Numbered from the stretch's first letter, positions 55,018-63,908 are shown. The stretch: DNA of 64,000 nt from Actinomycetota bacterium (GCA_014238065.1 JABABU010000025.1:117648-181647), one strand, 5' to 3'. Made by a program: numbers and translations. Notes: generated by a model not told the origin, from the sequence alone.

Positions 55018-55117
55018 GGGCGGTAAGTGTAGAAGCCGCCTCCGGGAAGGAAGATGCCACCGGTAGGGTTTTGCTTCTTGCTGGACGCGCTCTGCCCGGC
55101 GCTCGACGAACGAAGGT

Positions 55118-55975
55118 ATGGCTGAACAGATGGTGCACGTGTTGGCGAGCATCCCCAGTCCTTCCAGGAACCTGATGAACATCGGGCCGCTTGAGCTCAG
55201 GGCCTACGGCATCATGATCGCCCTCGGCGTGATTGCATCGGTGTGGTTGGCTGGGAAACGGTACGAAGAACGAGGTCACGACGGCGAACGTATGGCAACG
55301 ATCGCAATGTGGTCGGTGCCGGCAGGTGTTGTTGGTGCCAGGATCTACCATGTCATCACCGACAACCAGCGGTTCCGCGGCAACTGGGGCGAAGCTCTCA
55401 AAGTCTGGGAAGGTGGGCTTGGCGTATGGGGTGGCGTTGCGGCGGGAGTCCTCACCGCGATCTGGCTTATGCGCCGCCGCGGATGGGATGTCCCCGATGG
55501 CCTCGACGCAGCCGCTCCTGCTATTCCGCTCGCCCAGGCGATCGGCCGCGTCGGTAACTGGTTCAACCAGGAGTTGTTCGGTGGGCCGACGAGCCTGCCG
55601 TGGGCGCTTGAGATCGACGAGGCCCATCGGCCGACGCAATATCTCGACGAGCCGACGTTCCATCCGACATTCCTCTATGAGTCGGTGTGGAACCTTGCAG
55701 TTGTCGCGGCGATCATCTGGGTCGTCCCGCGACTCTTGACGAACCTTCGCCGGGGGTATCTGTTGGCTGCTTACGTACTGCTGTACACAATCGGTCGTCT
55801 CTGGATCGAACTCGTCCGCATCGATACCGCGAGCGAGATCTTCGGTGTCAGGGTCAACGTGTTCACCAGCATCATCCTCGGTTCCGGTGCTGCCTTCGTC
55901 CTTTGGTTGGGGACGCGGGGCGGTCAGGGAGACGATGAACAGGCCGGACCCGATGTTTCGATGACGAACGTGTAG
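55118..55975 (+). CDS. lgt: Prolipoprotein diacylglyceryl transferase
   Basis: 285 residues. Seven TM helices; 'GPLELRAYGIMIALGVIASV', 'GVVGARIYHVI', and the Lgt signature 'GRVGNWFNQELFGGPTSLPW' with the catalytic-site residues; 'YESVWNLAVVAAIIWVVPRL' and 'IGRLWIELVRIDT' complete the family. Transfers diacylglycerol to the lipobox Cys of prolipoproteins, such as the SGNH and CotH lipoproteins in this window. Divergent from the P-type ATPase. Confidence 0.96.
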   Translation: MAEQMVHVLASIPSPSRNLMNIGPLELRAYGIMIALGVIASVWLAGKRYEERGHDGERMATIAMWSVPAGVVGARIYHVITDNQRFRGNWGEALKVWEGGLGVWGGVAAGVLTAIWLMRRRGWDVPDGLDAAAPAIPLAQAIGRVGNWFNQELFGGPTSLPWALEIDEAHRPTQYLDEPTFHPTFLYESVWNLAVVAAIIWVVPRLLTNLRRGYLLAAYVLLYTIGRLWIELVRIDTASEIFGVRVNVFTSIILGSGAAFVLWLGTRGGQGDDEQAGPDVSMTNV

Positions 55976-56027
55976 ATCCTTGGGCGCTCTCGACAGCGGG
56001 TGAGGGGGTGTCACCGAGTCGAGTCGG

Positions 56028-56435
56028 GTGCATTTGATGGTGAGTTGTGGTGACGAGTTCTTTGGCGTGAGCGCTAATCAGCACCCGAATTCCGACGACA
56101 GACCGAAAATGGTCACACCACAGGTGTCGAGACACGACGAGATGGTCAAACAGCAGTTCGTGAGCGAAGTCGCCGAGACGCTTGAGTTCGTCCGTACCGT
56201 CTCGATGGCCGGGTCGCAGATCGACGATGTCTCGACGAGCGAGATCCTCGACAACTGCATGAGCAACCTTGTCGAGCTTGGCACGGTCCTGTGCCTCGAT
56301 TCGTTTCTCGAAGCAGTCAACGCGCTGTGGGACGTACTGAGATTCGATCCTTTCGAGGGTGAACTGGTGGACAAGAACCTCGATCGGGTCCTCGAGGCCA
56401 GGTTTGATTGGCCCTCCACCGATTGCGCCGAATAG
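56028..56435 (+). CDS. Hypothetical helical protein
   Basis: Up to 135 residues from GTG 56028 (other in-frame starts at 56037 and 56109). The conserved-looking part 'MVKQQFVSEVAETLEFVRTV' onward is amphipathic helical, acidic, with 'NLVELGTVLCLDSFLEAVNALW' and a C-terminal 'EARFDWP'. No signal peptide, no known motif, no cysteine pair pattern. It lies between lgt and the second WhiG-like sigma gene, converging on the latter. Codon third positions look coding. Confidence 0.55.
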   Translation: MHLMVSCGDEFFGVSANQHPNSDDRPKMVTPQVSRHDEMVKQQFVSEVAETLEFVRTVSMAGSQIDDVSTSEILDNCMSNLVELGTVLCLDSFLEAVNALWDVLRFDPFEGELVDKNLDRVLEARFDWPSTDCAE

Positions 56436-56482
56436 GTCGACGCACCGCGATCGGCAGTCCGTCGTTCACGACCGGGCTCTTG

Positions 56483-57361
56483 TCAGCCCACCGCGCGCAC
56501 TTCGTACCCTGTGAGCTCCGTCGATTGCTCGCTGGCCTCGAGGCGGGTGAGCCATGTTGAGCCAGTGGACATGTCGGCCAGATACGCGCCGCGGTTCCTG
56601 CGGCCCGGTGCGCCTTCTGGCACGTCGGCGACGCCCGAGTACAGCGTCGCGAAATATGTACGCATGGCGTAGACCGCCTCGGCGCGGATCTGACTGACGC
56701 GAGCTTCTGTCACACCGAGCGACTCGGCGATTGACTGCAGCATCTCGTTTTCGATGTAGTAGCGGCGGATTACGTCGGCCTGAAGTTTGGGGAGGCCTGC
56801 GATGGCCGAATGCAGAGTGCCGACCATTTCCCGTTTCGCGAGGCGTTCTTCTGGCAGGTTCTCGGCTTGTTCTTCCGCGATTCGCTCGCGGAGTGAGACC
56901 TGATCGGAATCCTCTTGGTCGAGATGGAGTAATGACGACCTGGCCGATGCGCTGCGTCTCGAGTGGACTTCGTCTGTCGAGATGCCGATCATCTTGGCGA
57001 TCTCTTCGTCCGTCGCGTGACGACCTTTTTCGTACGCGATGTGTTCTTCGGTCTCGTGCAGTTCGCGCATCTGGCGTCGCAGCGATCGCACTGCCCAGTC
57101 GCGTTTGCGGGTCGAATCGATGATGGCGCCACGAATACGAATGGAGGCATACCTCGCGAACGGAACTCCCGTCTCCGGGTTGTACGACCGGCTTGCGCCC
57201 ACCAGCCCGATGGCACCGGCGCTCCACAGCTCACTGCGGTCGACGTGGCGTGGGTACCTTGTCGCCACTTGGGTCACGATCTGCTGTACGAGTTCGATGT
57301 TTTCCGATGCCAGCTGGTTCGCCAGGTTGTCCTCATTGGACCGTATGCGTGGTTCCCGCAC
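56483..57361 (-). CDS. Sigma-70 factor of the FliA/WhiG type (second copy)
   Basis: 292 residues from GTG 57361 with a perfect AGGAGG about six bases upstream. Region 2 'ENIELVQQIVTQVATRYPRH', 'VGASRSYNPETGVPFARYAS', region 3 'LHETEEHIAYEKGRHATDEE', region 4 'GLPKLQADVIRRYYIENEML' with HTH 'SIAESLGVTEARVSQIRAEA'. It resembles FliA/WhiG more than housekeeping sigmas. A C-terminal stretch past region 4 (about 240-292) is unique. Reads leftward; its upstream region faces the degenerate GGDEF gene. Confidence 0.9.
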   Translation of the reverse strand: MREPRIRSNEDNLANQLASENIELVQQIVTQVATRYPRHVDRSELWSAGAIGLVGASRSYNPETGVPFARYASIRIRGAIIDSTRKRDWAVRSLRRQMRELHETEEHIAYEKGRHATDEEIAKMIGISTDEVHSRRSASARSSLLHLDQEDSDQVSLRERIAEEQAENLPEERLAKREMVGTLHSAIAGLPKLQADVIRRYYIENEMLQSIAESLGVTEARVSQIRAEAVYAMRTYFATLYSGVADVPEGAPGRRNRGAYLADMSTGSTWLTRLEASEQSTELTGYEVRAVG

Positions 57362-57890
57362 TGCTCACCTCCTCCCGACCTGACGGTCGGCATCTCTCCC
57401 CGGCAGGTGCCGGCGCACTTCATGCATTCGTACTGCCTGACGTGACCCGTCAAGGTTGAGTGTGTCACCCCCCAACGGTCGACGTTGAGTGATGAAGATA
57501 CGACGGGGCGTGACCGGGACAGTGTCCGTACAAGATACCACCGTTGTGTGGGATGTCGGGTGGGAGAGATGTTGGCGGAGCTTCGTCACGTATCTCACCT
57601 TCGGGCTGGCTACGAGACGCTTGTGGTGGCAGAGCGCTCGCGTAGGAGGGCGGATTCCTGTCGGCGCGGCGATGTCGCCACGAGACTTTGTTCTGTCAGC
57701 GTCCGGTGTCGGAGTGCTGTCAGATGCCACAATTGATCCCGTCGAGCAGAGCCGATCCCGCTCATGGCACGACGACGTCGCACTGGTTGGTGTCCGCAGA
57801 AATTTCTCGGTAATCGCTTATGTGATGCCCGTGCCAGTCGACGAGTCACACGGAAATCCGCCGTTTGGTGGATATAACGGGGAGGCAAGA
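57362..57890. promoter_or_regulatory. Control region between sigma gene and small ORF/GGDEF gene
   Basis: About 530 bases with no convincing gene. A frame on the plus strand (57489 onward) is Arg/Trp/Val-rich without RBS at its start and is not accepted beyond the last 27 codons. A near-perfect direct repeat GTCAAGGTTGAGTG (57449-57462) and GTCGACGTTGAGTG (57478-57491) lies close to the sigma start and could be a binding site. Confidence 0.45.
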
Positions 57891-57974
57891 ATGGACGCGA
57901 CCAAGGACATGAGTGGTCGGCCCGTACGCGAAGGGCGTGAGCATGAAAAGGGGTGCTGTTACCGTGCAGACTGA
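57891..57974 (+). CDS. 27-residue small ORF overlapping the GGDEF gene start
   Basis: ATG 57891 has an excellent GGGGAGG six bases upstream and opens a 27-codon frame 'MDATKDMSGRPVREGREHEK' ending G-C-C-Y-R-A-D. It overlaps the first bases of the next gene in another frame. It could be a real small protein, a coupled leader, or the start of the true gene if a frameshift exists. Confidence 0.35.
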   Translation: MDATKDMSGRPVREGREHEKGCCYRAD

Positions 57975-58527
57975 ATCAGAAGATCTCACGAAGCAGATAG
58001 CTGAGCTCGAAGAGGAGAACGCCGATCTGCGTCTCCAGCTGGCTGTCCTCGGTTCGATCGACGTCGCGACCGGACTCGCCAACAGGATCGGTCTTCTCGA
58101 CGCGATCGAGATGGCGAGTTTCCGTCTCGCCAGGATGACGGAGCCCTTCGCGGTCGTAGTGATGCAGTTTCCGCAACTCGACGTCATCGACGACCCAGAG
58201 GAGCACCTCGATGCAGTTTGTGACATCGGGGCGTTGTTGGCCGCGGGTATGCGAAGTGTCGACCGGGTCGGTCGCGTGGAGGGGTCGACCTTCGTCAGTG
58301 TGCTGGCCAATATCCCGAGCGACGACATTCCAATTGTTCTCCGTCGATCGAAGGCGTCATTCAAGGCTGTGGCCACAGCGGCCGGACTCACCGACGATGC
58401 CATCGATCCTGCAGTCATGGCTGTCTCGTTGACCGATCCCACGGCGCGTATGGACGCAGCCCAGGTACTCGACAAGTGTTATGAGCTGATGGCCGACCCG
58501 ACTCTTGACGATATCCAGCGCTGGTGA
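57943..58527 (+). CDS. Degenerate GGDEF-domain protein
   Basis: 194 residues from ATG 57943 (AGGG seven bases upstream; GTG 57961 is an alternative). A short coiled helix 'DLTKQIAELEEENADLRLQL' precedes a domain with the diguanylate-cyclase lead 'SIDVATGLANRIGLLDAIEM' and 'VVVMQFPQLDVIDD'. The catalytic G-G-D-E-F position reads 'GRVEGSTFVSVL', so the GGDEF signature and acidic metal ligands are lost; cyclase activity is not expected. It could bind c-di-GMP or GTP or act as a scaffold. Upstream of two glycosyltransferase-like genes. Confidence 0.75.
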   Translation: MKRGAVTVQTESEDLTKQIAELEEENADLRLQLAVLGSIDVATGLANRIGLLDAIEMASFRLARMTEPFAVVVMQFPQLDVIDDPEEHLDAVCDIGALLAAGMRSVDRVGRVEGSTFVSVLANIPSDDIPIVLRRSKASFKAVATAAGLTDDAIDPAVMAVSLTDPTARMDAAQVLDKCYELMADPTLDDIQRW

Positions 58528-58659
58528 TCGGTGTGCTCATGGTGATCGCCTGATCACAGCTGCGATGAATCGAGACTGACCGCTTCGCGGACCGTCCCTC
58601 ACCGCCGGTTGCTGTCAATCAGCGCTGAATTCCGGCATTGATCAGTCGACTGACAGTTC

Positions 58660-60039
58660 GTGATGACATCGTCGCCTGAGCTGGATCGACTCGGATTACA
58701 CCAGATCGTGCTCGAGTCGTTCATCGACCGCGCCGAGGCGGCACTCACTCGAAATCATCAAGACAAGGCCGCGAGCCTGTTGACCATCGCTGTTGACGTG
58801 GCATCGAGGAACCATCCGGGCCGATTCACCGATGACAGGATCGAGCGGCTTGTTCGAGTCCTGGCCGCATCCATCGAAGGCCCCGACCTTGCTGCTGCGC
58901 CTGTTGGCGATGACGGTCCGGATGTCGTCCACGTGGTGAGCGACAGTCCCACTGGTGGGGTCGAGGCGATTATCGACCGCTGGGCCAAATGTGGTTCCTG
59001 CCATTCGCGCGTGGTGTCAGTCGGTTCTCGATCGACGCCGGTTCGTGAGCGCGCAGCGGCACTTCGTGCCGAGTTGCGCGGCGCAACCACCGTCGTTGTA
59101 CATACCGAGCCTGACGATGTCACGCCCCTCATCGCTCTTGGGGCATGGGAGCGGCCCCCCGTGATCTTCGTGAACCACAACGACACCGTCTTCTGGCCTG
59201 GTGTCTCGAGCTTTGACCTCATTGTCTCGCACCGCGCTGTCGGGTCGGCGCTTGCTGTTGATCGGCGTTGTGTGCCTGTCGGCAGAACAATGTTGTTGCC
59301 ACCGCTGTCTGCAGATCATGAAGTGTGGACCGAGGTTCTCGGAGTTGTCGAGGAGCGTGCTCACGCGGTGTCGCGGACGTTGCCACCACCCCCTTCGCTG
59401 CCTCGGCCTTTCGAGCAGCGTGATGTTGATCTCGTTTGCGAGCTTGATATGGCACATCGCTCTGATGGGCTTCTTGGAGCATTAGAGCGACACGGTGCCC
59501 TCCTCGACCACCGCGACCGGCCTGTGCTGTCGGTGGTTGTGCTCGCCAGAGATGCCGACGAGACAGTCGAGTGCCTCCACCGCGCCCTCGACGCGTGGAC
59601 GCTGACAGGGACTGTTCAGCTGATCGTCGTTGACATGAGCGGCGATCCCGAGATGGAGAGTGTCCTCGGTGAGTTGAAAGGAACCGCTCTCGGCGTCAAG
59701 GCGACCGACGGCGATTCCTTCTCCGGGGTCGCTGTGGGCTTGAAATGGGCCTGGGGCCTTTATGCAGCGGTGATCACCGATTCGGCAACGCCGATGGTCG
59801 GAGCGTGTGTTGTTGCGATGGAAACGCTCGTTGGTGCTCAGTCGCGTTCTGTGGTGCCGATTGCAGGACTGAACGAGAACGAACCCGATGGCGTCCTGCT
59901 GCGTCTCGGTGTGTCGCAAGAGCCGATCGAACATGTGTTTGCCCAGGTCAGAGAACACATGGCGAAACCAAGCGGGGATGAAGGCGAGCCTGGTCTTCTT
60001 GACCTGGTCAGCGGTGAGCCAGCTGGTGTAGGTCACTGA
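58660..60039 (+). CDS. Glycosyltransferase-like protein with GT4-like and GT2-like parts
   Basis: 459 residues from GTG 58660 or ATG 58663. The N-terminal part has 'PDVVHVVSDSPTGGVEAIID', resembling the donor/acceptor start of GT4 enzymes, and 'PPVIFVNHNDTVFWPGVSSF'. The C-terminal part has 'PVLSVVVLARDADETVECLH' and 'LIVVDMSGDPEMESVL', resembling a GT2 GT-A start but with the D-x-D not evident. No TM or signal. Could modify glycans or protein; possibly inactive in one domain. Followed 80 bases later by the CgeB-like gene, probably in one operon. Confidence 0.55.
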   Translation: MMTSSPELDRLGLHQIVLESFIDRAEAALTRNHQDKAASLLTIAVDVASRNHPGRFTDDRIERLVRVLAASIEGPDLAAAPVGDDGPDVVHVVSDSPTGGVEAIIDRWAKCGSCHSRVVSVGSRSTPVRERAAALRAELRGATTVVVHTEPDDVTPLIALGAWERPPVIFVNHNDTVFWPGVSSFDLIVSHRAVGSALAVDRRCVPVGRTMLLPPLSADHEVWTEVLGVVEERAHAVSRTLPPPPSLPRPFEQRDVDLVCELDMAHRSDGLLGALERHGALLDHRDRPVLSVVVLARDADETVECLHRALDAWTLTGTVQLIVVDMSGDPEMESVLGELKGTALGVKATDGDSFSGVAVGLKWAWGLYAAVITDSATPMVGACVVAMETLVGAQSRSVVPIAGLNENEPDGVLLRLGVSQEPIEHVFAQVREHMAKPSGDEGEPGLLDLVSGEPAGVGH

Positions 60040-60119
60040 TCTCGGTTGTCGAACGCGGTACTCCTTGTTGTCGCCGAGTTGTCCAGTTCGGGCAGGGCGA
60101 GCTGTGAAGGAGGAAGTCG

Positions 60120-61184
60120 ATGCGTGTAGTGGTCTGTGGTCGTGGCGCTGCCGACGCGCGTAGTTCAGTGTGGGCACATGTCACATCATCGTTGCGTGCC
60201 TACGGCTATGAGGTCGTCGCTTACGACCCGCGATCGCCGCAGAGTTCGGGGCTCGTTCGTGGCAACTCGATGTCGTCGCTTCGGTCGCTGTTGATCGAGC
60301 ACCGACCGCACCTTCTGGTGCACATCCCGACACCTGGGGACCTGTCGCCGGCCGAGATCCGTGAGGCGACTGCTGCGTCGGAGACGATTGCTCTTGCTCT
60401 TCACACCGGGACCACCTTCTCCGAGGCACCAACGAGAGTCAGCGAAGCTGCCGATCATCTTCGGGACTATGACCTCGTCGCGGTGCCGGACAAGTGGACA
60501 GCGGCTGAGCTCGCCGCTGAGGGTTCCTACCGACTCTTCTGTCTCGAGCCTGGCGCTCATGCTCCTTCGCTCGACGACGCTGTCCCCGCTGACCGTCGGG
60601 GTGTCGTGGTTGTCGCCGAGCCCGATGATCGTGGTGCTTCGATCGCGCGGTCGATGGTCGAAGCTGGCATCGATCTGCGGCTCGTCGGACACGGCTGGGT
60701 TGATCACCCTGATCTGGCACCGATCAGTCTCGATCCTCCTTCCTACTCGGAACTCGGGAGCATCCTGGCCAGCGCCGCGCTCTTGGTCGAGTTGCCTCTG
60801 GCGGTCGAGCAGCAGTCGCTGGTGCGCCTGTCGGCCTGGGAATCCGGCGTAGGCCAGAGCGTCTTCGATGCAGCATGCGTGGCGACGCCATCACTCACTC
60901 TCGAGCGTCCAGGTGTGGATGCTCACTTTGGTCCGGGTGAGAGCATCTTGACGTACTGCAGAGAAGACGATGTCGCAAGGCTTGTGTCGATCGTTCTGAG
61001 CGACGCGAACCTGCTCAGCACCGTGGGTGAGGCCGCTGCTGACCTGGTACGTGCCCAGCATCGCTGGAGCGACAGGTGGAGTGACCTCTTCGGCCCCTTT
61101 GTTCAACCTGACGATGATGGCGAGGTCGTTGTCATCCAGCCTGTGGGTGCAGTATCGATCCTCGAATCGATCTCTGTGGGCTGA
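60120..61184 (+). CDS. CgeB/GT4-like glycosyltransferase-type protein
   Basis: 354 residues from ATG 60120. 'MRVVVCGRGAADARSSVWAH' and 'LRAYGYEVVAYDP' are the start of the CgeB/DUF3880-like glycosyltransferase fold; 'IEHRPHLLVHIPTPGDLSPA' and, later, 'SVFDAACVATPSLTLERPGV', 'EDDVARLVSIVLSDANLL' resemble the nucleotide-sugar domain of such proteins. CgeB proteins are associated with spore-surface or flagellin glycosylation, but substrate is unknown here. Ends convergent with arfB. Confidence 0.6.
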   Translation: MRVVVCGRGAADARSSVWAHVTSSLRAYGYEVVAYDPRSPQSSGLVRGNSMSSLRSLLIEHRPHLLVHIPTPGDLSPAEIREATAASETIALALHTGTTFSEAPTRVSEAADHLRDYDLVAVPDKWTAAELAAEGSYRLFCLEPGAHAPSLDDAVPADRRGVVVVAEPDDRGASIARSMVEAGIDLRLVGHGWVDHPDLAPISLDPPSYSELGSILASAALLVELPLAVEQQSLVRLSAWESGVGQSVFDAACVATPSLTLERPGVDAHFGPGESILTYCREDDVARLVSIVLSDANLLSTVGEAAADLVRAQHRWSDRWSDLFGPFVQPDDDGEVVVIQPVGAVSILESISVG

Positions 61185-61200
61185 TCAGAAGAGAGAAGGT

Positions 61201-61620
61201 TCAGTCGTCGGTACGAGGTGTGCGTCGTTGACGTTTCACCTCGCCGCGGCGCCGCTTGCCGTCGACCCTTCTTCGCTGAGAGCCTCGCGTCGGCTTTGTG
61301 GCGCGACGTGGCCGCTCTACGTGCAGCGCAGCCGTCACCCTCGCAGCAAGGCGCTCGCGGGCGATGTCGCGGTTCCGCGTCTGACTCCGCTCTTCGTCGA
61401 CGACCACCAACACGGTTTTGCCGAGTTTCTCGACGATGCCTCTGCGTTGAGTCTCGCTCGGTACGAGTGATTCTTCGACGAGCCAACGGAGTTCGGCGCG
61501 AGTGTGGGCGCGGTTGGCGTGTTGGCCACCCGGACCGCCTGATGGTCCGAACTTCCACTGGAGCTCATTCTCCGGTATCACGAAGTGTGCACCGACCGAG
61601 ATGCCGTCGACATCGGGCAT
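61201..61620 (-). CDS. arfB: Alternative ribosome-rescue peptidyl-tRNA hydrolase ArfB
   Basis: 139 residues. 'WKFGPSGGPGGQHANRAHTR' carries the G-G-Q peptidyl-tRNA hydrolysis motif without the rest of a release factor; a basic C-terminal tail (K/R-rich, about 105-139) enters the mRNA channel of stalled ribosomes. Catalyses release from non-stop complexes. Its ATG overlaps the threonine dehydratase stop by one base (TGATG), so the two are cotranscribed. Confidence 0.92.
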   Translation of the reverse strand: MPDVDGISVGAHFVIPENELQWKFGPSGGPGGQHANRAHTRAELRWLVEESLVPSETQRRGIVEKLGKTVLVVVDEERSQTRNRDIARERLAARVTAALHVERPRRATKPTRGSQRRRVDGKRRRGEVKRQRRTPRTDD

Positions 61621-62576
61621 CAGGCACCGTCGACGAGCAGGCTGGCAAATCGTGCCCTATCGACGTTGCCGCCCGTGATGGTGACACCAACTCGTTGACC
61701 TGCCACGTCGATCTTCCTGGCCAGGACGGCTGCTAACGCGCAGGCTCCACTTGGTTCCACGACCACCCGCAACCTGTCGAAAGCGAATCGCATGGCCTCG
61801 ACGATCTCGTTGTCGGTGACAGTGACGATTCCGGCGGCGAGGCGTGAGTTGACCGAGAACGTGAGCTTTCCAGGTGCCCTCATCGCTTGGCCGTCAGCGA
61901 TAGTGACTGGCTGGTCGATCGCCACCACCTTGCCGGCGGCGAAGGACTGTTGTGTGTCGTCACCGGCTTCTGGTTCGACTCCCCATACAGCGGTGTCGGC
62001 CGATAGGTGGGCCGCAGCTGTCGTGCAGCCTGCCAGCAGCCCACCCCCGCCGGTGCACACCAGCAGTGCGTCGAGGGGCCCTGTGTCCTCGAGGAGTTCG
62101 GCGCCCACGGTGCCCTGACCGGCCATGACCTGCCAGTGATCGAACGGAGGGACTGTCACACCGCCGACATCGTCGGCTACTTGCTCCGCGACGGCTGCTC
62201 TGTCGCCTGTTATCCGGTCGTATTCGACAATGAAGCCGCCGTATCCGCGAACCGCGGCCTTCTTCACGCTGGGCGCATCAGACGGCATGACGACAGTGCA
62301 GGGCGTGTTGTGTTGCGCGGCGCTGAACGCAACCGCCTGACCGTGATTCCCAGACGAATAGGTCACGATGTGCGTTCGCTCCTCTGGAGCGAGCGAGGCC
62401 ACGGTGTTGTAGGCGCCACGCAGTTTGAACGATCCGGTCTTCTGGAAGTTCTCGGCCTTGAGGTACACCGAAGCACCTGTTATGGCGTCGAGAGACTGCG
62501 ATGTCAGCACCGGTGTCCTGTGCGCGACCCCGAGGAGCCTTTCGGCCGCGGCTTCGATGTCGGTGTAGTCGAGCAC
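61620..62576 (-). CDS. PLP-dependent threonine/serine dehydratase-family enzyme
   Basis: 318 residues, shorter than IlvA (about 400-500) because the regulatory ACT-like domain is missing. PLP lysine in 'FQKTGSFKLRGAYNTVASL', 'YSSGNHGQAVAFSAAQHN', the glycine phosphate cup 'CTGGGGLLAGCTTAAA', and 'TITGGNVDR' near the end. Candidates are catabolic threonine/serine ammonia-lyase, threo-3-hydroxyaspartate ammonia-lyase or serine racemase. Not allosterically regulated by a C-terminal domain. In one operon with arfB downstream. Confidence 0.88.
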   Translation of the reverse strand: MLDYTDIEAAAERLLGVAHRTPVLTSQSLDAITGASVYLKAENFQKTGSFKLRGAYNTVASLAPEERTHIVTYSSGNHGQAVAFSAAQHNTPCTVVMPSDAPSVKKAAVRGYGGFIVEYDRITGDRAAVAEQVADDVGGVTVPPFDHWQVMAGQGTVGAELLEDTGPLDALLVCTGGGGLLAGCTTAAAHLSADTAVWGVEPEAGDDTQQSFAAGKVVAIDQPVTIADGQAMRAPGKLTFSVNSRLAAGIVTVTDNEIVEAMRFAFDRLRVVVEPSGACALAAVLARKIDVAGQRVGVTITGGNVDRARFASLLVDGA

Positions 62577-62721
62577 GTCTAGTGTCTAGTACTCGTCGAG
62601 CACTTGTCGCGACGTGGCGGCACACGGGACAAACTGGCATGCCGCCGCCTCGTTCGTCGAGCGTGTTACTTCCGATGTGCGTCGCGGGACGAACCCCCTG
62701 AATCCGAAAAGCGGCTGCAGG

Positions 62722-63621
62722 TCAGCTGTAGGCCTCAAAAAGCAGCTCGACGGCACGTAGCTGGCCCCCGTCGGTAGCCGAAGGGACGATGATGGGAGTG
62801 GTCACGCCGGCATCGAACCAGGCTTCGACCCCGTCGCGGACTTCACTTGCCGTCCCGTAGAGCGTTGCGTCGGATAGCCAAGAGTCGCTCATGGCTGTGG
62901 CGAGTGCTTCGCGATTACCGTTCGCGATGGCGGTCTCGCAGGCTTCCATCTCTTCGACGTAGCCTGCCGACTTCCAATAGTTGCGATAGTTGGGGAGTGC
63001 GACGTAACCGGAGAGTGTCTTGCGATTCACGGCGGCGGCGGCTTCCCGATCGTCGCTGATGACTGTCGGGATCATGTTGCCGACGAAGAACTCGGTGTGA
63101 ACGTCGGCCATAAGGCTGATCGAGTGGGCCATGCGGCTGCGGGATGCGTTGGCCCAAACGGCGCCTTCGGAGATCTCAACTGACAACTGGACCATCTTGT
63201 CGCGCAGCGTTGCGAGAACGATCGGGGGAAGTGGCCCCGCCATCTTCTCTGCGTCGCGGAGCGCCTGCACGTAGTCGCGGGTGTCTGCGAGCGGCTTCCC
63301 GACCGTGATGCCGAGGCGGGAATGTGTGGGACCGTGGCTCACGCCGAGACCGAGATCGAAGCGTCCTCCACTCAACTCGTGCAGGAATGATGCAGCTGCA
63401 GCGAGGTCGTTCGGCTGACGGAAGTAGATGGGCAGGATCGATGTGCCGAAACGAATCTCGTTGGTCCGTTCTGCGATGGCTTGGCACAACGCGATCGGGT
63501 CACCGAAGCTCGGGCAGTAGATGCCGCTGAACCCGCGTTCCTCGAACTGGGCGATCAAGTCGATAGAACGTTGGCGCTTCGTGGGAACGGCGGCAAGTGA
63601 TACGGCTGGCATTCTGACCAC
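62722..63621 (-). CDS. LLM-class (luciferase-like) flavin-dependent oxidoreductase
   Basis: 299 residues from GTG 63621, chosen because AGGAGG lies five bases upstream (an ATG three codons on is 14 bases from it). TIM-barrel signatures: 'LIAQFEERGFSGIYCPSFGD', 'ERTNEIRFGTSILPIYFRQP', 'AASFLHELSGGRFDLGLGVS' and 'GPTHSRLGITVGKPLADTRD'. These enzymes use F420 or FMN; in actinobacteria F420 is common. Substrate unknown. 'VSATDGGQ'-type C-terminus completes the barrel. Separated from the tRNA-Ala by a 287-base spacer with a 7-bp hairpin (63738-63758). Confidence 0.88.
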   Translation of the reverse strand: MVRMPAVSLAAVPTKRQRSIDLIAQFEERGFSGIYCPSFGDPIALCQAIAERTNEIRFGTSILPIYFRQPNDLAAAASFLHELSGGRFDLGLGVSHGPTHSRLGITVGKPLADTRDYVQALRDAEKMAGPLPPIVLATLRDKMVQLSVEISEGAVWANASRSRMAHSISLMADVHTEFFVGNMIPTVISDDREAAAAVNRKTLSGYVALPNYRNYWKSAGYVEEMEACETAIANGNREALATAMSDSWLSDATLYGTASEVRDGVEAWFDAGVTTPIIVPSATDGGQLRAVELLFEAYS

Positions 63622-63908
63622 GAGGGCCTCCTGACGGGACGAGAGATGTCCATCGTGGCTGAGACCAGCGGTCGTCGCCAATCTCGGCCGCGACTCCAAC
63701 TGACGGCGAATTCGGGCATCGTAGGACGTTCCCTCGACGACAGTCCGACGTACTGTCGAGTGATCTTGGCGATGCAGATGGTGACAAGCGATGTCGTTTG
63801 GTGAGCTGAATATGTGCACGTGGCGACGAACTTCGCCAGGTCGACCGGTCGAGCGACCTCGTCGCTACACTCGTCCGGCGTTGCCGGTTCGCCTGCAACC
63901 GACCTTCG
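63622..63908. promoter_or_regulatory. LLM oxidoreductase upstream region
   Basis: 287 bases with no gene seen. A 7-bp inverted repeat CGACAGT...ACTGTCG (63738-63758) about 120 bases before the oxidoreductase start could be an operator. It also carries the tRNA-Ala promoter, whose hexamers I cannot assign. Confidence 0.4.

Noticed and set aside
56466..57227. Minus-strand 253-codon frame overlapping the second sigma factor in another frame
   Set aside because: Arg/His/Pro-rich shadow of the sigma gene, which has full region 2-4 motifs and an AGGAGG ribosome-binding site.
57489..57890. Plus-strand frame upstream of the 27-codon ORF near the GGDEF gene
   Set aside because: No ribosome-binding site at its start and Trp/Arg/Val-rich composition typical of non-coding high-GC DNA; only its last 27 codons have a good RBS.
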